From contig DASYCO010000072.1 of NCBI GenBank assembly GCA_036500145.1, forward strand, positions 1 to 50,509: a stretch of DNA of 50,509 nucleotides, in the 5' to 3' direction. The notes beneath the pieces are model-generated. The model was given only the letters and a program-made list of their open reading frames with translations, did no database searches and was not told the DNA's origin. The position numbers and the translations under genes were made by a program. The DNA comes from CAMAVH01 sp036500145 (GTDB lineage: Bacteria > Pseudomonadota > Alphaproteobacteria > SMXQ01). Shown here piece after piece: positions 16,242 through 24,561 of this stretch (position 1 is the first letter of the stretch; each line of letters opens with the position of its first letter).

Positions 16242-17264
16242 ATGGCCGGCACCAACGCTCCCGTCATCATCATCAAGCGCGTCAAGAAGGGCGGCCACGG
16301 CGCCCATCATGGCGGCGCCTGGAAGGTCGCCTACGCCGACTTCGTGACCGCGATGATGGCGTTCTTCCTGCTGCTGTGGCTGCTCAACGCCACCACGGAA
16401 GAGCAGCGCAAGGGCATCTCCGACTATTTCGCGCCCAACAGCGTGTCGAAGAACACCAGCGGCTCCGGCGGCATGCTCGGCGGCACGACGCTGACGCGCG
16501 ACGGCTCGCTGCGCCACCTCGGCTCCGCCGTCAGCCTCTCCGTGCCGACGCCCCCCGCCGAATCCGACGAGACACAGCCGCTCGACGGCGACAGCCCCGG
16601 CGCCGGCGGCAACATGGACGAAGCCGACAAGGCGAAGGCGCGCGTCGGCGAGGATCCCGACGCGGAAGACCTCGTGCGCCTGCGCGCCAAGCGCCAGGCC
16701 GACGCCCAGAAGGAAGAGAACAAGAACTTCGGCGAGGCCGAGAAGGAGCTGCGCCAAGCCATCCAGTCCATCCCCGAGCTGAACCAGCTGGCCGACAGCC
16801 TGGTCATCGACCGCACGCCGGAAGGCCTGCGCATCCAGATCGTCGACCAGGACAAGCTCTCGATGTTCGCGCTCGGCTCGGCCGTGCCGCTGGAGAACAC
16901 CAAGCGCCTGCTCGGCGAGATCGCCAAGATCGTCGCCAAGCTGCCCAACCACATCTCCGTCTCCGGCCACACGGATTCGACGCCCTACTCGCGCTCGTCC
17001 AGCTACACCAACTGGGAACTCTCCAGCGACCGCGCCCAGGCGGCGCGCCGCACCCTGCTGGACGCCGGCCTCGACGGCGCCCGCATCGAGCGCGTCGTCG
17101 GCCAGGCCGACAAGGAGCCGCTGATCCCCGACAATCCCAGCTCGCCGCGCAACCGCCGCCTGAGCATCGTCCTGCTGCACGACGCCTCGGCGGTCGCGAC
17201 GGCCCAGGCCGCCGCCAAGCCGGCTGTTCCGGTCAACGTTCCCGGCCCCAGCGTCATCCGCTAA
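16242..17264 (+). CDS. motB: Flagellar motor protein MotB
   Basis: A 340-residue stator subunit anchored to peptidoglycan. The start MAGTNAPVIIIKRVKK at 16242 is chosen because it lies just after the motA stop; a longer frame overlaps motA. Residues 25-50 (GAWKVAYADFVTAMMAFFLLLWLL) form the single membrane helix with the proton-binding Asp33. A long periplasmic linker rich in Gly, Asp and Ala, including a charged helix (RLRAKRQADAQKEENKNF), leads to the OmpA-like peptidoglycan-binding domain (about 230-320: VSGHTDSTPY, then NWELSSDRAQAARR, then PRNRRLSIVLLH). A small hairpin (17298-17316) follows 33 bases after the stop but has no T run. Confidence 0.97.
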   Translation: MAGTNAPVIIIKRVKKGGHGAHHGGAWKVAYADFVTAMMAFFLLLWLLNATTEEQRKGISDYFAPNSVSKNTSGSGGMLGGTTLTRDGSLRHLGSAVSLSVPTPPAESDETQPLDGDSPGAGGNMDEADKAKARVGEDPDAEDLVRLRAKRQADAQKEENKNFGEAEKELRQAIQSIPELNQLADSLVIDRTPEGLRIQIVDQDKLSMFALGSAVPLENTKRLLGEIAKIVAKLPNHISVSGHTDSTPYSRSSSYTNWELSSDRAQAARRTLLDAGLDGARIERVVGQADKEPLIPDNPSSPRNRRLSIVLLHDASAVATAQAAAKPAVPVNVPGPSVIR

Positions 17265-17345
17265 AAGGCGGCATTAAACAGCCAGCATTTCCAGGCTTTT
17301 GGCGGTCTTTGCCAAAGGACAGCATCTCGTGTCACACTTGGCGCC

Positions 17346-18107
17346 ATGAGCGGTAACAGACCCGGGCCTTTGCAGTTCTTCCACAGCACGCGTGCGCGAC
17401 CCTGCCCCTACCTGCCCGGCCGCTACGAGCGCAGCATCGCGGCCGAGCTCGAACCCTTCGGCGCCCAGGACGTTTACGACGCCGCCTGCGCCGCCGGCTT
17501 CCGCCGCAGCCACAGCTTCATCTATCGGCCGGCCTGCACCGCCTGCAACGCCTGCCTGCCGGTGCGCATCGTCGCACGCGACTTCAGGCCGCGCCGCACG
17601 CTGGCCCGCGTCCTCAGGCGCAACGACGACCTGAACGGCCGCCTGCTGCCCGCCCTCGCCACCGCCGAGCAGTACGCCCTGTTCTCACGCTACCAGAAGA
17701 CGCGCCATAGCAGCGCCGACGCCGGCAAGGAAGACATCGGCCCGAACGACGGCGGCGGCATGGACCGCATGACGCGCAGCGACTACACGGCGATGATCGA
17801 GGACAGCCCGGTCGACAGCCACGTCATCGAATACCGCGACGCGAACGGCGCCTTCGTCGCCGCCATGCTGATGGACCGCGTCGCCGACGGCCTTTCGGCG
17901 GTCTACAGCTTCTTCGCGCCGGAGCTGACGACGCGCAGCCTCGGCAGCTTCATGATTCTGGATCTGGTGCGGCGCGCGCAGGCCGAAGGCCTGCCCTACG
18001 TCTATCTCGGCTATCTCATCGCCGAGACGCCGAAGATGTCCTACAAGGCGCGCTTCCAGCCCATCGAGGCGCTCGGCCCCGACGGCTGGAAACTGCTGAC
18101 GCTGTAG
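17346..18107 (+). CDS. bpt: Aminoacyl-tRNA-protein transferase (bacterial Bpt/Ate)
   Basis: A 253-residue enzyme of the N-degron pathway that moves leucine (Bpt) or arginine (Ate-like) from charged tRNA to the N-terminus of proteins with acidic first residues, marking them for ClpAP. The N-terminal domain has the Cys-rich element CPYLPGRYERSIAAEL, later PACTACNACLPVRI. The C-terminal GNAT-like domain has DGLSAVYSFFAPE, SLGSFMILDLV, and YLGYLIAETPKMSYKARFQP, which is highly diagnostic. Leu versus Arg specificity cannot be settled by eye. It stands 81 bases after motB and converges on parC across a repeat-bearing gap. Confidence 0.95.
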   Translation: MSGNRPGPLQFFHSTRARPCPYLPGRYERSIAAELEPFGAQDVYDAACAAGFRRSHSFIYRPACTACNACLPVRIVARDFRPRRTLARVLRRNDDLNGRLLPALATAEQYALFSRYQKTRHSSADAGKEDIGPNDGGGMDRMTRSDYTAMIEDSPVDSHVIEYRDANGAFVAAMLMDRVADGLSAVYSFFAPELTTRSLGSFMILDLVRRAQAEGLPYVYLGYLIAETPKMSYKARFQPIEALGPDGWKLLTL

Positions 18108-18127
18108 GGCAATCCTTCCTCAACTAT

Positions 18128-18159
18128 CGTCATGCCCGCACTTGTTGCGGGCATCCACG
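18128..18159 (+). repeat. REP-like palindromic unit, copy 1
   Basis: A 32-base unit beginning CGTCATG and ending CATCCACG, with an internal stem CCCGC/GCGGG around ACTTGTT. It is paired in inverted orientation with copy 2. It lies in the convergent gap between bpt and parC. Confidence 0.75.
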
Positions 18160-18186
18160 CCTTGCCATGCAGGTACGATGCAAAGT

Positions 18187-18218
18187 CGTGGATGGCCGGA
18201 ACAAATCCGGCCATGACG
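18187..18218 (-). repeat. REP-like palindromic unit, copy 2 (inverted)
   Basis: Read on the minus strand it also begins CGTCATG and ends CATCCACG with the same central TTGTT, but its stem is GGCCGG/CCGGCC. The stem bases differ from copy 1 on both sides in a paired manner. Copies 1 and 2 together make a 91-base imperfect palindrome (18128-18218). Confidence 0.75.
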
Positions 18219-18293
18219 TGTGAGCAGAGGGAAAGCCGTGCCTAAAGTCCTCGCCCGGGCCTGCCCCCAGGGTCAAGCTTGAGGGCTCGCCTT

Positions 18294-18323
18294 TGAATGC
18301 TCGACTCAAGCCCGAGCATGACG
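18294..18323 (-). repeat. REP-like palindromic unit, degenerate copy 3
   Basis: On the minus strand it starts CGTCATG, carries a stem GCTCG/CGAGC around a GGCTTGAGT-type loop, and ends near CATTCA, a decayed form of the CATCCACG end. It lies 11 bases past the parC stop. Bases 18219-18293 between copies 2 and 3 are GC-rich and hold no gene; a GCTTGAG/CTCAAGC repeat spans 18277-18311. Confidence 0.6.
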
Positions 18324-18333
18324 AATTTGACGG

Positions 18334-20565
18334 CTAGCCGCCGAAGCGGTTCGACTTGGGGAAGCCCTTGGGCGGCAGGCGGCCGGCCTGGGCGCGCTCG
18401 CCGATCCATTCCTTGATCTGCGTCTCGCCGCGCTCCTGCGGCCCGATCTTCCAGGTCAGCCCGCCCTTGCGCGTGAAGGTCTTCACGTCCGACAGGCCGC
18501 CGTCCTTGTATTTCTGCAAGGTCAGGCCGCGCCCGCGCGTCATCTGGGGCAGCTGGTCCAGCGGGAAGATCAGCAGCTTGCGGTTCTCGCCGATCACCGC
18601 GACCGAATCGCCCTCGACCACCGTGCAGACCCGCGCCTCCACGTCGCCCGCGACGTTGAGGATCTGCTTGCCGCTGCGCGTCTGGGCCAGCACGTCCTCC
18701 TCGCCGACGATGAAGCCGCGGCCGTCCGAGGACGCAACCAGAAGCCTGCGGCCCGGCTGGTGGATGAAGGCCGTGACGATGTCGTGGTCGTTGGAGAGGT
18801 CGACCATCAGGCGGATCGGCTCGCCGTTGCCGCGCCCCGGCGGCAGCTTGTCGCCGCCCAGGGTGTAGAAGCGGCCGTTGGTGCCGAAGATCACCAGCTT
18901 GTCCGTGGTCGAGGCCTTCAGGATGAATTTCTCGCGATCGCCGTCCTTGTACTTGATCTCGGACGCGTCCTCCATGTGCCCCTTGAAGGCGCGCACCCAT
19001 CCCTTGTCGGAGATGACGATGGTGATGTCTTCCTTCTCGATCGCGATGTCGATGGGGATCACCACCGCCGAGGGCGCGTCGCCCAGCTTGGTGCGGCGCT
19101 TGCCGAGCGCCGTCTTGGGGCCGAACTTCGTCTTGATGTCGACGATCTCGTCGGAGATGGCCTTCCAGCGCTGCTCGTCGCTCTTCAGCAGCCCCTGGAT
19201 GCCCTTGCGCTCCGCCGACAGCTCCTTGTGCTCGCCGCGAATCTCCATCTCCTCCAGCTTGCGCAAGGCGCGCAGGCGCATGTTGAGGATGGCTTCGGCC
19301 TGGTTCTCGTTGATGTTGATCTTCTTCATCAGGACGGGCTTGGGCTCGTCCTCGGTGCGGATGATCTTGATGACGAGGTCGAGGTTCAGGTAGGCCGCGA
19401 GGTAGGCCTCCAGAACTTCCAGGCGCTGCTCGATCTTGCCGAGGCGATGGTTGCTGCGGCGGACCAGCACGACGTGGCGATGGTCGAGGAAGGCCTGCAG
19501 CACTTCCTTCAGGTCCATGACGCGCGGCACCTGGTCGGCGTCGAGCACGTTCATGTTGAGCGAGATGCGCGATTCGAGGTCGGTCTGGCGGAACAGGCTT
19601 TCCATCAGCATCTCAGGATCGACGGCGCCGGTCTTGGGCTCCAGCACCACGCGCACGTTCTCGTCCGATTCGTCACGGATGTCGGCGAGCAGCGGCAGCT
19701 TCTTCGTCTCGAGCAGCACGGCGATCTTCTCGATCAGGCGCGACTTCTGCACCTGGAACGGAATCTCCGTGACGATGATCTGGTAGACGCCACGCGGCAG
19801 GTCTTCCTTGGCCCACTTGGCGCGCACGCGGAACGAGCCTCGGCCCGTCTTGTAGGCCTCGACGATGGCCTCGCGCGATTCGGCGAGTTCGCCGCCGGTC
19901 GGGAAGTCCGGCCCCGGCATCAGGTCCACGAGCTTGGCGATGGTCGCGTTCGGCACCTTGATCAGGTGCTGCAGGGCGTCGCAGATCTCGCCGACGTTGT
20001 GCGGCGGAATGCTGGTCGCCATGCCGACGGCGATGCCGTTCGAGCCATTGGCCAGCAGGTTCGGGAAAGCCGCCGGCAGCACTAGCGGCTCGTGGTCCTC
20101 GCCGTCGTAGGTCGGACGGAAGTCGACCGCGTCCTCGTCGAGCCCGTCGAGCAGCTGCGCCGCGACCGCAGTGAGGCGCGCTTCCGTGTATCGCATGGCG
20201 GCGGCGTTATCGCCGTCGATGTTGCCGAAGTTGCCCTGGCCGTCGACCAGCGGATAGCGCACGGCGAAGTCCTGCGCCAGGCGCACCATGGCGTCATAGA
20301 CCGCCACGTCGCCATGCGGATGGTATTTGCCGATGACGTCGCCGACGACGCGGGCGCATTTCTTGAAGCCGGTCGTCGGGTCGAGGTTGAGCAGCCGCAT
20401 GGCGTAGAGCAGCCGGCGATGCACCGGCTTCAGGCCGTCGCGCACGTCGGGCAGCGAGCGCGACATGATGGTCGAGAGCGCATAGGACAGGTACCGGTCG
20501 CCGAGAGCCCCGGCGAGCGGCGTGTCGTTGATCTTCTGCGGGACGGCGGCGGGCGTCTTGGCCAT
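18334..20565 (-). CDS. parC: DNA topoisomerase IV subunit A
   Basis: The DNA-cutting subunit of topoisomerase IV, which unlinks replicated chromosomes. At 743 residues it matches ParC (GyrA is longer, with a GyrA-box; none is seen here). The breakage-reunion domain includes YALSTIMSRSLPDVRDGLKPVHRR-type sequence at 28-51, KYHPHGDVAVYDAMVRLAQDF (80-100), and the active-site tyrosine Y126 in AMRYTEARLT. The tower and coiled-coil region is at about 350-460 (EQRLEVLEAYLAAYLNLDL). The C-terminal beta-pinwheel repeats occupy about 500-743. The residue equivalent to the quinolone-binding Ser80 of E. coli ParC is Val87. It is separated from recO by 65 bases and may have its own promoter. Confidence 0.96.
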   Translation of the reverse strand: MAKTPAAVPQKINDTPLAGALGDRYLSYALSTIMSRSLPDVRDGLKPVHRRLLYAMRLLNLDPTTGFKKCARVVGDVIGKYHPHGDVAVYDAMVRLAQDFAVRYPLVDGQGNFGNIDGDNAAAMRYTEARLTAVAAQLLDGLDEDAVDFRPTYDGEDHEPLVLPAAFPNLLANGSNGIAVGMATSIPPHNVGEICDALQHLIKVPNATIAKLVDLMPGPDFPTGGELAESREAIVEAYKTGRGSFRVRAKWAKEDLPRGVYQIIVTEIPFQVQKSRLIEKIAVLLETKKLPLLADIRDESDENVRVVLEPKTGAVDPEMLMESLFRQTDLESRISLNMNVLDADQVPRVMDLKEVLQAFLDHRHVVLVRRSNHRLGKIEQRLEVLEAYLAAYLNLDLVIKIIRTEDEPKPVLMKKININENQAEAILNMRLRALRKLEEMEIRGEHKELSAERKGIQGLLKSDEQRWKAISDEIVDIKTKFGPKTALGKRRTKLGDAPSAVVIPIDIAIEKEDITIVISDKGWVRAFKGHMEDASEIKYKDGDREKFILKASTTDKLVIFGTNGRFYTLGGDKLPPGRGNGEPIRLMVDLSNDHDIVTAFIHQPGRRLLVASSDGRGFIVGEEDVLAQTRSGKQILNVAGDVEARVCTVVEGDSVAVIGENRKLLIFPLDQLPQMTRGRGLTLQKYKDGGLSDVKTFTRKGGLTWKIGPQERGETQIKEWIGERAQAGRLPPKGFPKSNRFGG

Positions 20566-20613
20566 GGTCAGGAAATCACTGTCGAAATGGAAAAGGCCGG
20601 GCGGCGGAAACCG

Positions 20614-20647
20614 CTATATATAGTAATAGCTCAGCGAAAAGCTTCAA
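20614..20647 (-). promoter_or_regulatory. Candidate parC promoter
   Basis: The only strongly AT-rich spot between recO and parC: palindrome CTATATATAG at 20614-20623. On the minus strand TTGAAG (20647-20642), 16 bases, then TACTAT (20625-20620) gives a possible sigma-70 pair about 55 bases before the parC ATG. The -35 lies in the 3' end of recO. Support is sequence pattern only. Confidence 0.35.
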
Positions 20648-21386
20648 CAAATCGCGTGCGGGCCGCCGGCAGATTGAGGTTCTGGGGGGCAAAAAGATGC
20701 CGCTCCAGGAACCAGCCGGTCAGGGCCAATCCGTCCCGCACCGAGGCCCGGTCGGCCCCGTAGGCGTCGCCGTTCTCCTGCAGGAACTCCGGCAGCGCCA
20801 GCAGCTTTCCCTTCCAGGGCGCCGCCGCTTCGGCGGTGACCGCCCGGCCTGTGTTTGGCGAGACGAAGGCCAGTCCCTCGGTCTCGCCGGTCAGCGCGCA
20901 GGAGCCGAGGTCGAGGCCGTAGCCGAGGTCGCGCAGCAGCGCCAGCTCCCAGCGCACGTAGGCCGGCGCCCATTGGTCTGCACCCTCTTTGCGTTGTCCG
21001 GGGCCCGCCTCCGGCACGCTTAGAAGGTCGAGAAGATGCAGGCTGTCCTCGAACAGGGCCGGATGGGGCTCGTGTTCCGGCAGGGCCCGTTCGAGGAGCG
21101 AGCAGAAGGCGCCGAGGGCGCCGAGGCGCTGGGCGTCGTCGAGCAAGGGCCCGGCGTAGCCGCGCAGCAGCTCGCAGCTATAGCTGCCGAGATGCTCCGG
21201 CAGGCGGCCGCGCCAGGCGGCGCGCAGGAGATTGCCGGTCTGGTAGAGTCCTCGCGCGCGGGACGACGCGCCGCCGCGCACCAGGCCGCCGTGACGGCCA
21301 TGCTCCCGCGTCAGCAGACTGAGGATCACGGCGCTTTCGCCGTGCTTGCGCGCCGCGATGACGATGCCGTCGTCAGTCCAGTCCAT
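20631..21386 (-). CDS. recO: DNA repair protein RecO
   Basis: A 251-residue protein that loads RecA with RecF/RecR and anneals strands. It starts MDWTDDGIVIAARKHGESAVILSLLTREHGRHGGLVRGG, the typical OB-fold N-terminus. The helical middle contains LLRGYAGPLLDDAQRL and YVRWELALLRDLGYGLDL. The following CALTGETEGLAFVSPNTGRAV corresponds to the zinc-finger region of other RecO proteins, but only one cysteine remains, as in many alphaproteobacteria. It is 43 bases downstream of era in the lepB-rnc-era-recO run, an arrangement widely conserved in proteobacteria. Confidence 0.95.
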   Translation of the reverse strand: MDWTDDGIVIAARKHGESAVILSLLTREHGRHGGLVRGGASSRARGLYQTGNLLRAAWRGRLPEHLGSYSCELLRGYAGPLLDDAQRLGALGAFCSLLERALPEHEPHPALFEDSLHLLDLLSVPEAGPGQRKEGADQWAPAYVRWELALLRDLGYGLDLGSCALTGETEGLAFVSPNTGRAVTAEAAAPWKGKLLALPEFLQENGDAYGADRASVRDGLALTGWFLERHLFAPQNLNLPAARTRFVEAFR

Positions 21387-21429
21387 GCAGGGGTCTCGTG
21401 GCGTTAGACGCCGTCATTCCTCGAAATGC

Positions 21430-22389
21430 TTATTCTTCAAAGTCGAGGCCGATGGCGCTGTAATGCTCGGGCTTGTCCTGCCAATTCTCGCGCACTTTGA
21501 CATGCAGGAACAGATGCACGGTGCGGCCGAGCTGCGCCGTGAGCGACTGGCGGGCCGCGCTGCCGATCGACTTCAGCCGCGCCCCGCCCTTGCCCAGCAC
21601 CATCGCCTTGTGGTTCTCGCGGCCGATGATGACGACCTGGTCGATCTTCACCGAGCCGTCCTTGCGCTCTTCCCAGTTCTCGGTCTCGACGGTGAGCGCA
21701 TAGGGCAATTCCTGATGCAGCTGCAGGAAGGCCTGCTCGCGCGTGATCTCGGAGGCCAGCAGGCGCATCGGCACGTCGGAGAGCTGGTCTTCCGGATAGA
21801 GCCAGGGCCCCTGCGGCAGCAGGCTGACGAGCCGCGCGCGCAGATCGATCACGCCGTCGCCGTTCAGCGCCGACAGCATGAAGGTCTCGCTGAAGGCGTA
21901 GGCCTTGTTCAGCGCCTCGGTCAGCGTCAGCAATGCGCCGCGCTCGACGGTGTCGAGCTTGTTGAGCGCCAGGATCGCCGAACGGCTGGCCTTCTTCAGG
22001 CCTTCGACGATGCGCGCGGTGTCGGGGTCGAGATGCCCTTCGGCCTTGATGGCGCGGCCCGCGTCGACCAGCACGACCACGGCGTCGGCGTCGGCGACGC
22101 CGGCCCAGGCGGCGGTGACCATGGCGCGGTCGAGGCGGCGCTTCGGCTCGAAGATGCCCGGCGTGTCGACGAAGATGATCTGCGCGTCGCCTTCGATGGC
22201 GATGCCGGTGATGCGCGAACGGGTCGTCTGCACCTTGGGCGTGACGATGGACAGCTTGCTGCCGACCATGCGGTTCATCAAGGTGGACTTGCCGGCGTTC
22301 GGCGCGCCGACCAGCGCCACGAAGCCGCAGCGCTGGTTCGCCGGATCGCCCGGAAGATTATCGCCCGGAATGTTGTCTGTGGTGCTCAT
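21430..22389 (-). CDS. era: GTPase Era
   Basis: An essential GTPase that binds the 3' end of 16S rRNA during 30S assembly. Of 319 residues, about 20 form an extra polar N-terminal tail. Then come the G motifs: G1 GAPNAGKST (28-36), G2 with TTRSRITGI, G3 DTPGIFEP, G4 NKLD and G5 SALNG. The C-terminal KH domain contains VIIGRENHKAMVLGKGG and ARLKSIGSAAR. Its ATG overlaps the rnc stop codon by four bases (ATGA), indicating translational coupling with the RNase III gene. Confidence 0.98.
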   Translation of the reverse strand: MSTTDNIPGDNLPGDPANQRCGFVALVGAPNAGKSTLMNRMVGSKLSIVTPKVQTTRSRITGIAIEGDAQIIFVDTPGIFEPKRRLDRAMVTAAWAGVADADAVVVLVDAGRAIKAEGHLDPDTARIVEGLKKASRSAILALNKLDTVERGALLTLTEALNKAYAFSETFMLSALNGDGVIDLRARLVSLLPQGPWLYPEDQLSDVPMRLLASEITREQAFLQLHQELPYALTVETENWEERKDGSVKIDQVVIIGRENHKAMVLGKGGARLKSIGSAARQSLTAQLGRTVHLFLHVKVRENWQDKPEHYSAIGLDFEE

Positions 22390-23207
22390 GTCGATTCTCC
22401 GGGCGGATCGAGCCGCGCCAGCAGCGCTTCGGCTGCGGCTTGCTCCGCCATGCGTTTTGAACTGCCCTGCCCGTCCGCGTCGCCCAGTCCTTCGACGGAG
22501 ACGCGCACGACGAAGACCGGGCTATGCGGCGGCCCTTCGCGCGACAGGGTTTGATAGTCGGGCAAGGGCCGTCCGCGGCTCTGCGCCCATTCCTGCAGCC
22601 GCGTCTTGCCGTCGCGCTGCGGCCGCTTGGCGACGCTTAGCATCGGCGTCCAGTAGCGGCGGATGAACTGCGTCGCGGCCGGCAGGCCGCCGTCGAGGAA
22701 GAGCGCCGCGATCACCGCCTCGCAGACGTCCGACAGGATGCTCTTGTTCTCGCGCCCGCCCGCCTGGTCCTCGCCCGCCGCCAGGATCAGGTGCGCGCCG
22801 AGGCCGATCTGCGCCGCCACCTCGGCCAGCGTCTCGCCCTGCACCAGCGCGTTGAAGCGCTGCGCCAGCACGCCTTCGGATTCGGTGGCGAAGGCTTCGA
22901 GCAGCATGTCGGCGATGACGAGGCCGAGCACGCGGTCGCCGAGGAATTCCAGGCGCTCGTAGCCGTATCGGTAGGGGCCGCCGGCCACCACGGCGCTGCG
23001 ATGCGTCAGCGCCTCGGTCAGGAATGCGGGCTTGGCGAAGCTGTGGCCGAGCGCGCTGCCGAGTTCGGCGTAGCTGGCGGCCGAGGTCTTCTGTCGTGCA
23101 GACGCGACGCCCTTTTCGCGCGCGCTGGGCGCAGCGCCCTTCTCGCGCGTGCCAGGCACACGACCGCCGCCAGACCGGGAGGATTTATTGGAGGCTGCGT
23201 CCGCCAC
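22386..23207 (-). CDS. rnc: Ribonuclease III with basic N-terminal extension
   Basis: Cleaves double-stranded RNA, including rRNA precursors. I place the start at GTG 23205-23207, two bases after the lepB stop, giving 273 residues; an ATG at 23258 is possible but lies inside lepB. The catalytic domain has YERLEFLGDRVLGLVIADML (signature) and SDVCEAVIAALFLDGG with the second metal-binding Glu. The C-terminal dsRNA-binding domain has KTRLQEWAQSRGRPLPDY and GSSKRMAEQAAAEALL. The first roughly 45 residues are an extra Lys/Arg/Ser/Ala-rich segment with a repeated REKG element (TREKGAAPSAREKGVASARQK is a near-repeat), longer than the E. coli enzyme and probably disordered. Confidence 0.95.
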   Translation of the reverse strand: MADAASNKSSRSGGGRVPGTREKGAAPSAREKGVASARQKTSAASYAELGSALGHSFAKPAFLTEALTHRSAVVAGGPYRYGYERLEFLGDRVLGLVIADMLLEAFATESEGVLAQRFNALVQGETLAEVAAQIGLGAHLILAAGEDQAGGRENKSILSDVCEAVIAALFLDGGLPAATQFIRRYWTPMLSVAKRPQRDGKTRLQEWAQSRGRPLPDYQTLSREGPPHSPVFVVRVSVEGLGDADGQGSSKRMAEQAAAEALLARLDPPGEST

Positions 23208-23209
23208 CG

Positions 23210-23950
23210 TCAGCGGATGCGCGTAAAGATGCGGGAGAACCGGATGGCCGAGGGCCACTTCCAGAACTCCAGCAGCGAGGCCGAGCCGTCCGACGAGAAG
23301 AACAGGAACTCGGCGCGGCCGACGAGGTTCTCCGCCGGCACGTAGCCGACTTCGAAGCGCGCGCGGCTGTCCATCGAGTTGTCGCGGTTGTCGCCCATCA
23401 TGAAGTACTGGCCTTCGGGGACGACGTAGACGCCGGTGTTGTCGAAGGTGCCGGAGTCGGTGATTTCGAGGATCGGATGCACGCGCCCTTCGGGCAGCGT
23501 CTCGTTGAACAGCGTGCGATAGGCGCTGTTGCCGGCCGCGTCGTACTCGACGTAGTTGCCGACGCGCTCGCGCTTCACCGGCTCGCCGTTGATCTGCAGG
23601 ATGCCGCCGGTCACCTGGATGCGGTCGCCCGGCAGCCCGATGATGCGCTTGATGTAGTCGGTCTTGTTGTCGCGCGGCAGCTTGAACACCGCCACGTCGC
23701 CGCGCTTCGGCGGATTGAAGAAGATGCGGCCGGAAAACAGGTTCGGCGCCAAGGGCAGCGAGAAGTGGCTGTAGCCGTACGAATACTTCGAGACGAAGAG
23801 ATAGTCGCCGATCAGCAGGGTCGGCACCATCGAAGCCGATGGGATGTTGAACGGCTCATAGGCGACCGTTCGGATCGTCAGGGCGATCAAGCCGGCGTAG
23901 ATGATGGTGCGGATGGTTTCGCCCAAACCGCCGGACTGGGTCTTTTTCAT
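23210..23950 (-). CDS. lepB: Signal peptidase I
   Basis: Removes signal peptides of exported proteins at the outer face of the inner membrane. I place the start at MKKTQSGGLGE (23950), giving 246 residues; an in-frame ATG 75 bases upstream adds a non-conserved tail. One membrane helix is visible (TIIYAGLIALTIRTVAY). The catalytic Ser40 is in PSASMVPTLL, and the general-base Lys90 in RGDVAVFKLP. Box D and E motifs DYIKRIIGLPGDRI and GDNRDNSMDSR are clear. It is followed after two bases by rnc. A candidate promoter with a perfect TTGACA lies upstream. Confidence 0.97.
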   Translation of the reverse strand: MKKTQSGGLGETIRTIIYAGLIALTIRTVAYEPFNIPSASMVPTLLIGDYLFVSKYSYGYSHFSLPLAPNLFSGRIFFNPPKRGDVAVFKLPRDNKTDYIKRIIGLPGDRIQVTGGILQINGEPVKRERVGNYVEYDAAGNSAYRTLFNETLPEGRVHPILEITDSGTFDNTGVYVVPEGQYFMMGDNRDNSMDSRARFEVGYVPAENLVGRAEFLFFSSDGSASLLEFWKWPSAIRFSRIFTRIR

Positions 23951-24063
23951 CGAGGTAAGCCGATTGGAATCGTGCAAAACAGTCACCGCACGTTGAGGAA
24001 GCGAAAGCGGACTATCGCGTCGCAAGCCCCGGAAAACGCGAAAAACGGGCCGAAAGTCGCGTG

Positions 24064-24092
24064 ATCAAGCCAGCCGAGGCGCGCCCTGTCAA
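24064..24092 (-). promoter_or_regulatory. Candidate sigma-70 promoter for lepB-rnc-era-recO
   Basis: On the minus strand a perfect -35 TTGACA (24092-24087), a 17-base spacer and a weak -10 CTTGAT (24069-24064) lie about 115 bases before the lepB ATG, within the 169-base gap after acpS. Pattern evidence only. Confidence 0.4.
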
Positions 24093-24119
24093 GCTTAACC
24101 GCCCCTTTTGGGCATTTGG

Positions 24120-24551
24120 TCACGGGTTGCCCCTGCCCGGCTGCGCGTCGTCCGCTCGCGGCCGCGCCGTAATGATCACGACCGCTTGAGCCAAGGGCGG
24201 CTCGTCGGTCATGCTCAATTCGATATCGGCCACCATGCCCGGCGGCGTCATCTCCGCCAGCCGGCTGGCGGCTCCGCCGGTCAGCTTCAGAGTCGGCTTG
24301 CCCGAGGCGAGGTTGACGACGCCCATGTCGCGCCAGAACACGCCCTTGCGAAAGCCGGTGCCGAGCGCCTTCGAGCAGGCCTCCTTGGCGGCGTAGCGCT
24401 TGGCGTAGCTCGCGGCGCGCTGCAGCCGCCCGTCGGACTTGCTGCGTTCGAGCTCGGTGAAGATGCGGTCGAGGAAGCGGTCGCCGTAGCGCTCCAGCGT
24501 GCGTTCGATGCGCCGGATGTCGATCAGGTCGCTGCCCATGCCGAGGATCAT
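24120..24551 (-). CDS. acpS: Holo-[acyl-carrier-protein] synthase
   Basis: Transfers phosphopantetheine from CoA to apo-ACP, needed for fatty acid synthesis. The 143 residues start MILGMGSDLIDIRRIE with the Mg-binding Asp8, then FTELERSKS and KRYAAKEACSKALGTG, containing the second acidic ligand. The fold ends at VIITARPR; the last residues are a polar tail. It starts 10 bases after pdxJ, and pdxJ-acpS-lepB is a familiar order in this class. Confidence 0.97.
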   Translation of the reverse strand: MILGMGSDLIDIRRIERTLERYGDRFLDRIFTELERSKSDGRLQRAASYAKRYAAKEACSKALGTGFRKGVFWRDMGVVNLASGKPTLKLTGGAASRLAEMTPPGMVADIELSMTDEPPLAQAVVIITARPRADDAQPGRGNP

Positions 24552-24561
24552 CCGCGAGCCC

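Noticed and set aside
17298..17316. TTTGGC/GCCAAA hairpin after motB as a terminator
   Set aside because: Short 6-base stem, 7-base loop and no T run; too weak to call.
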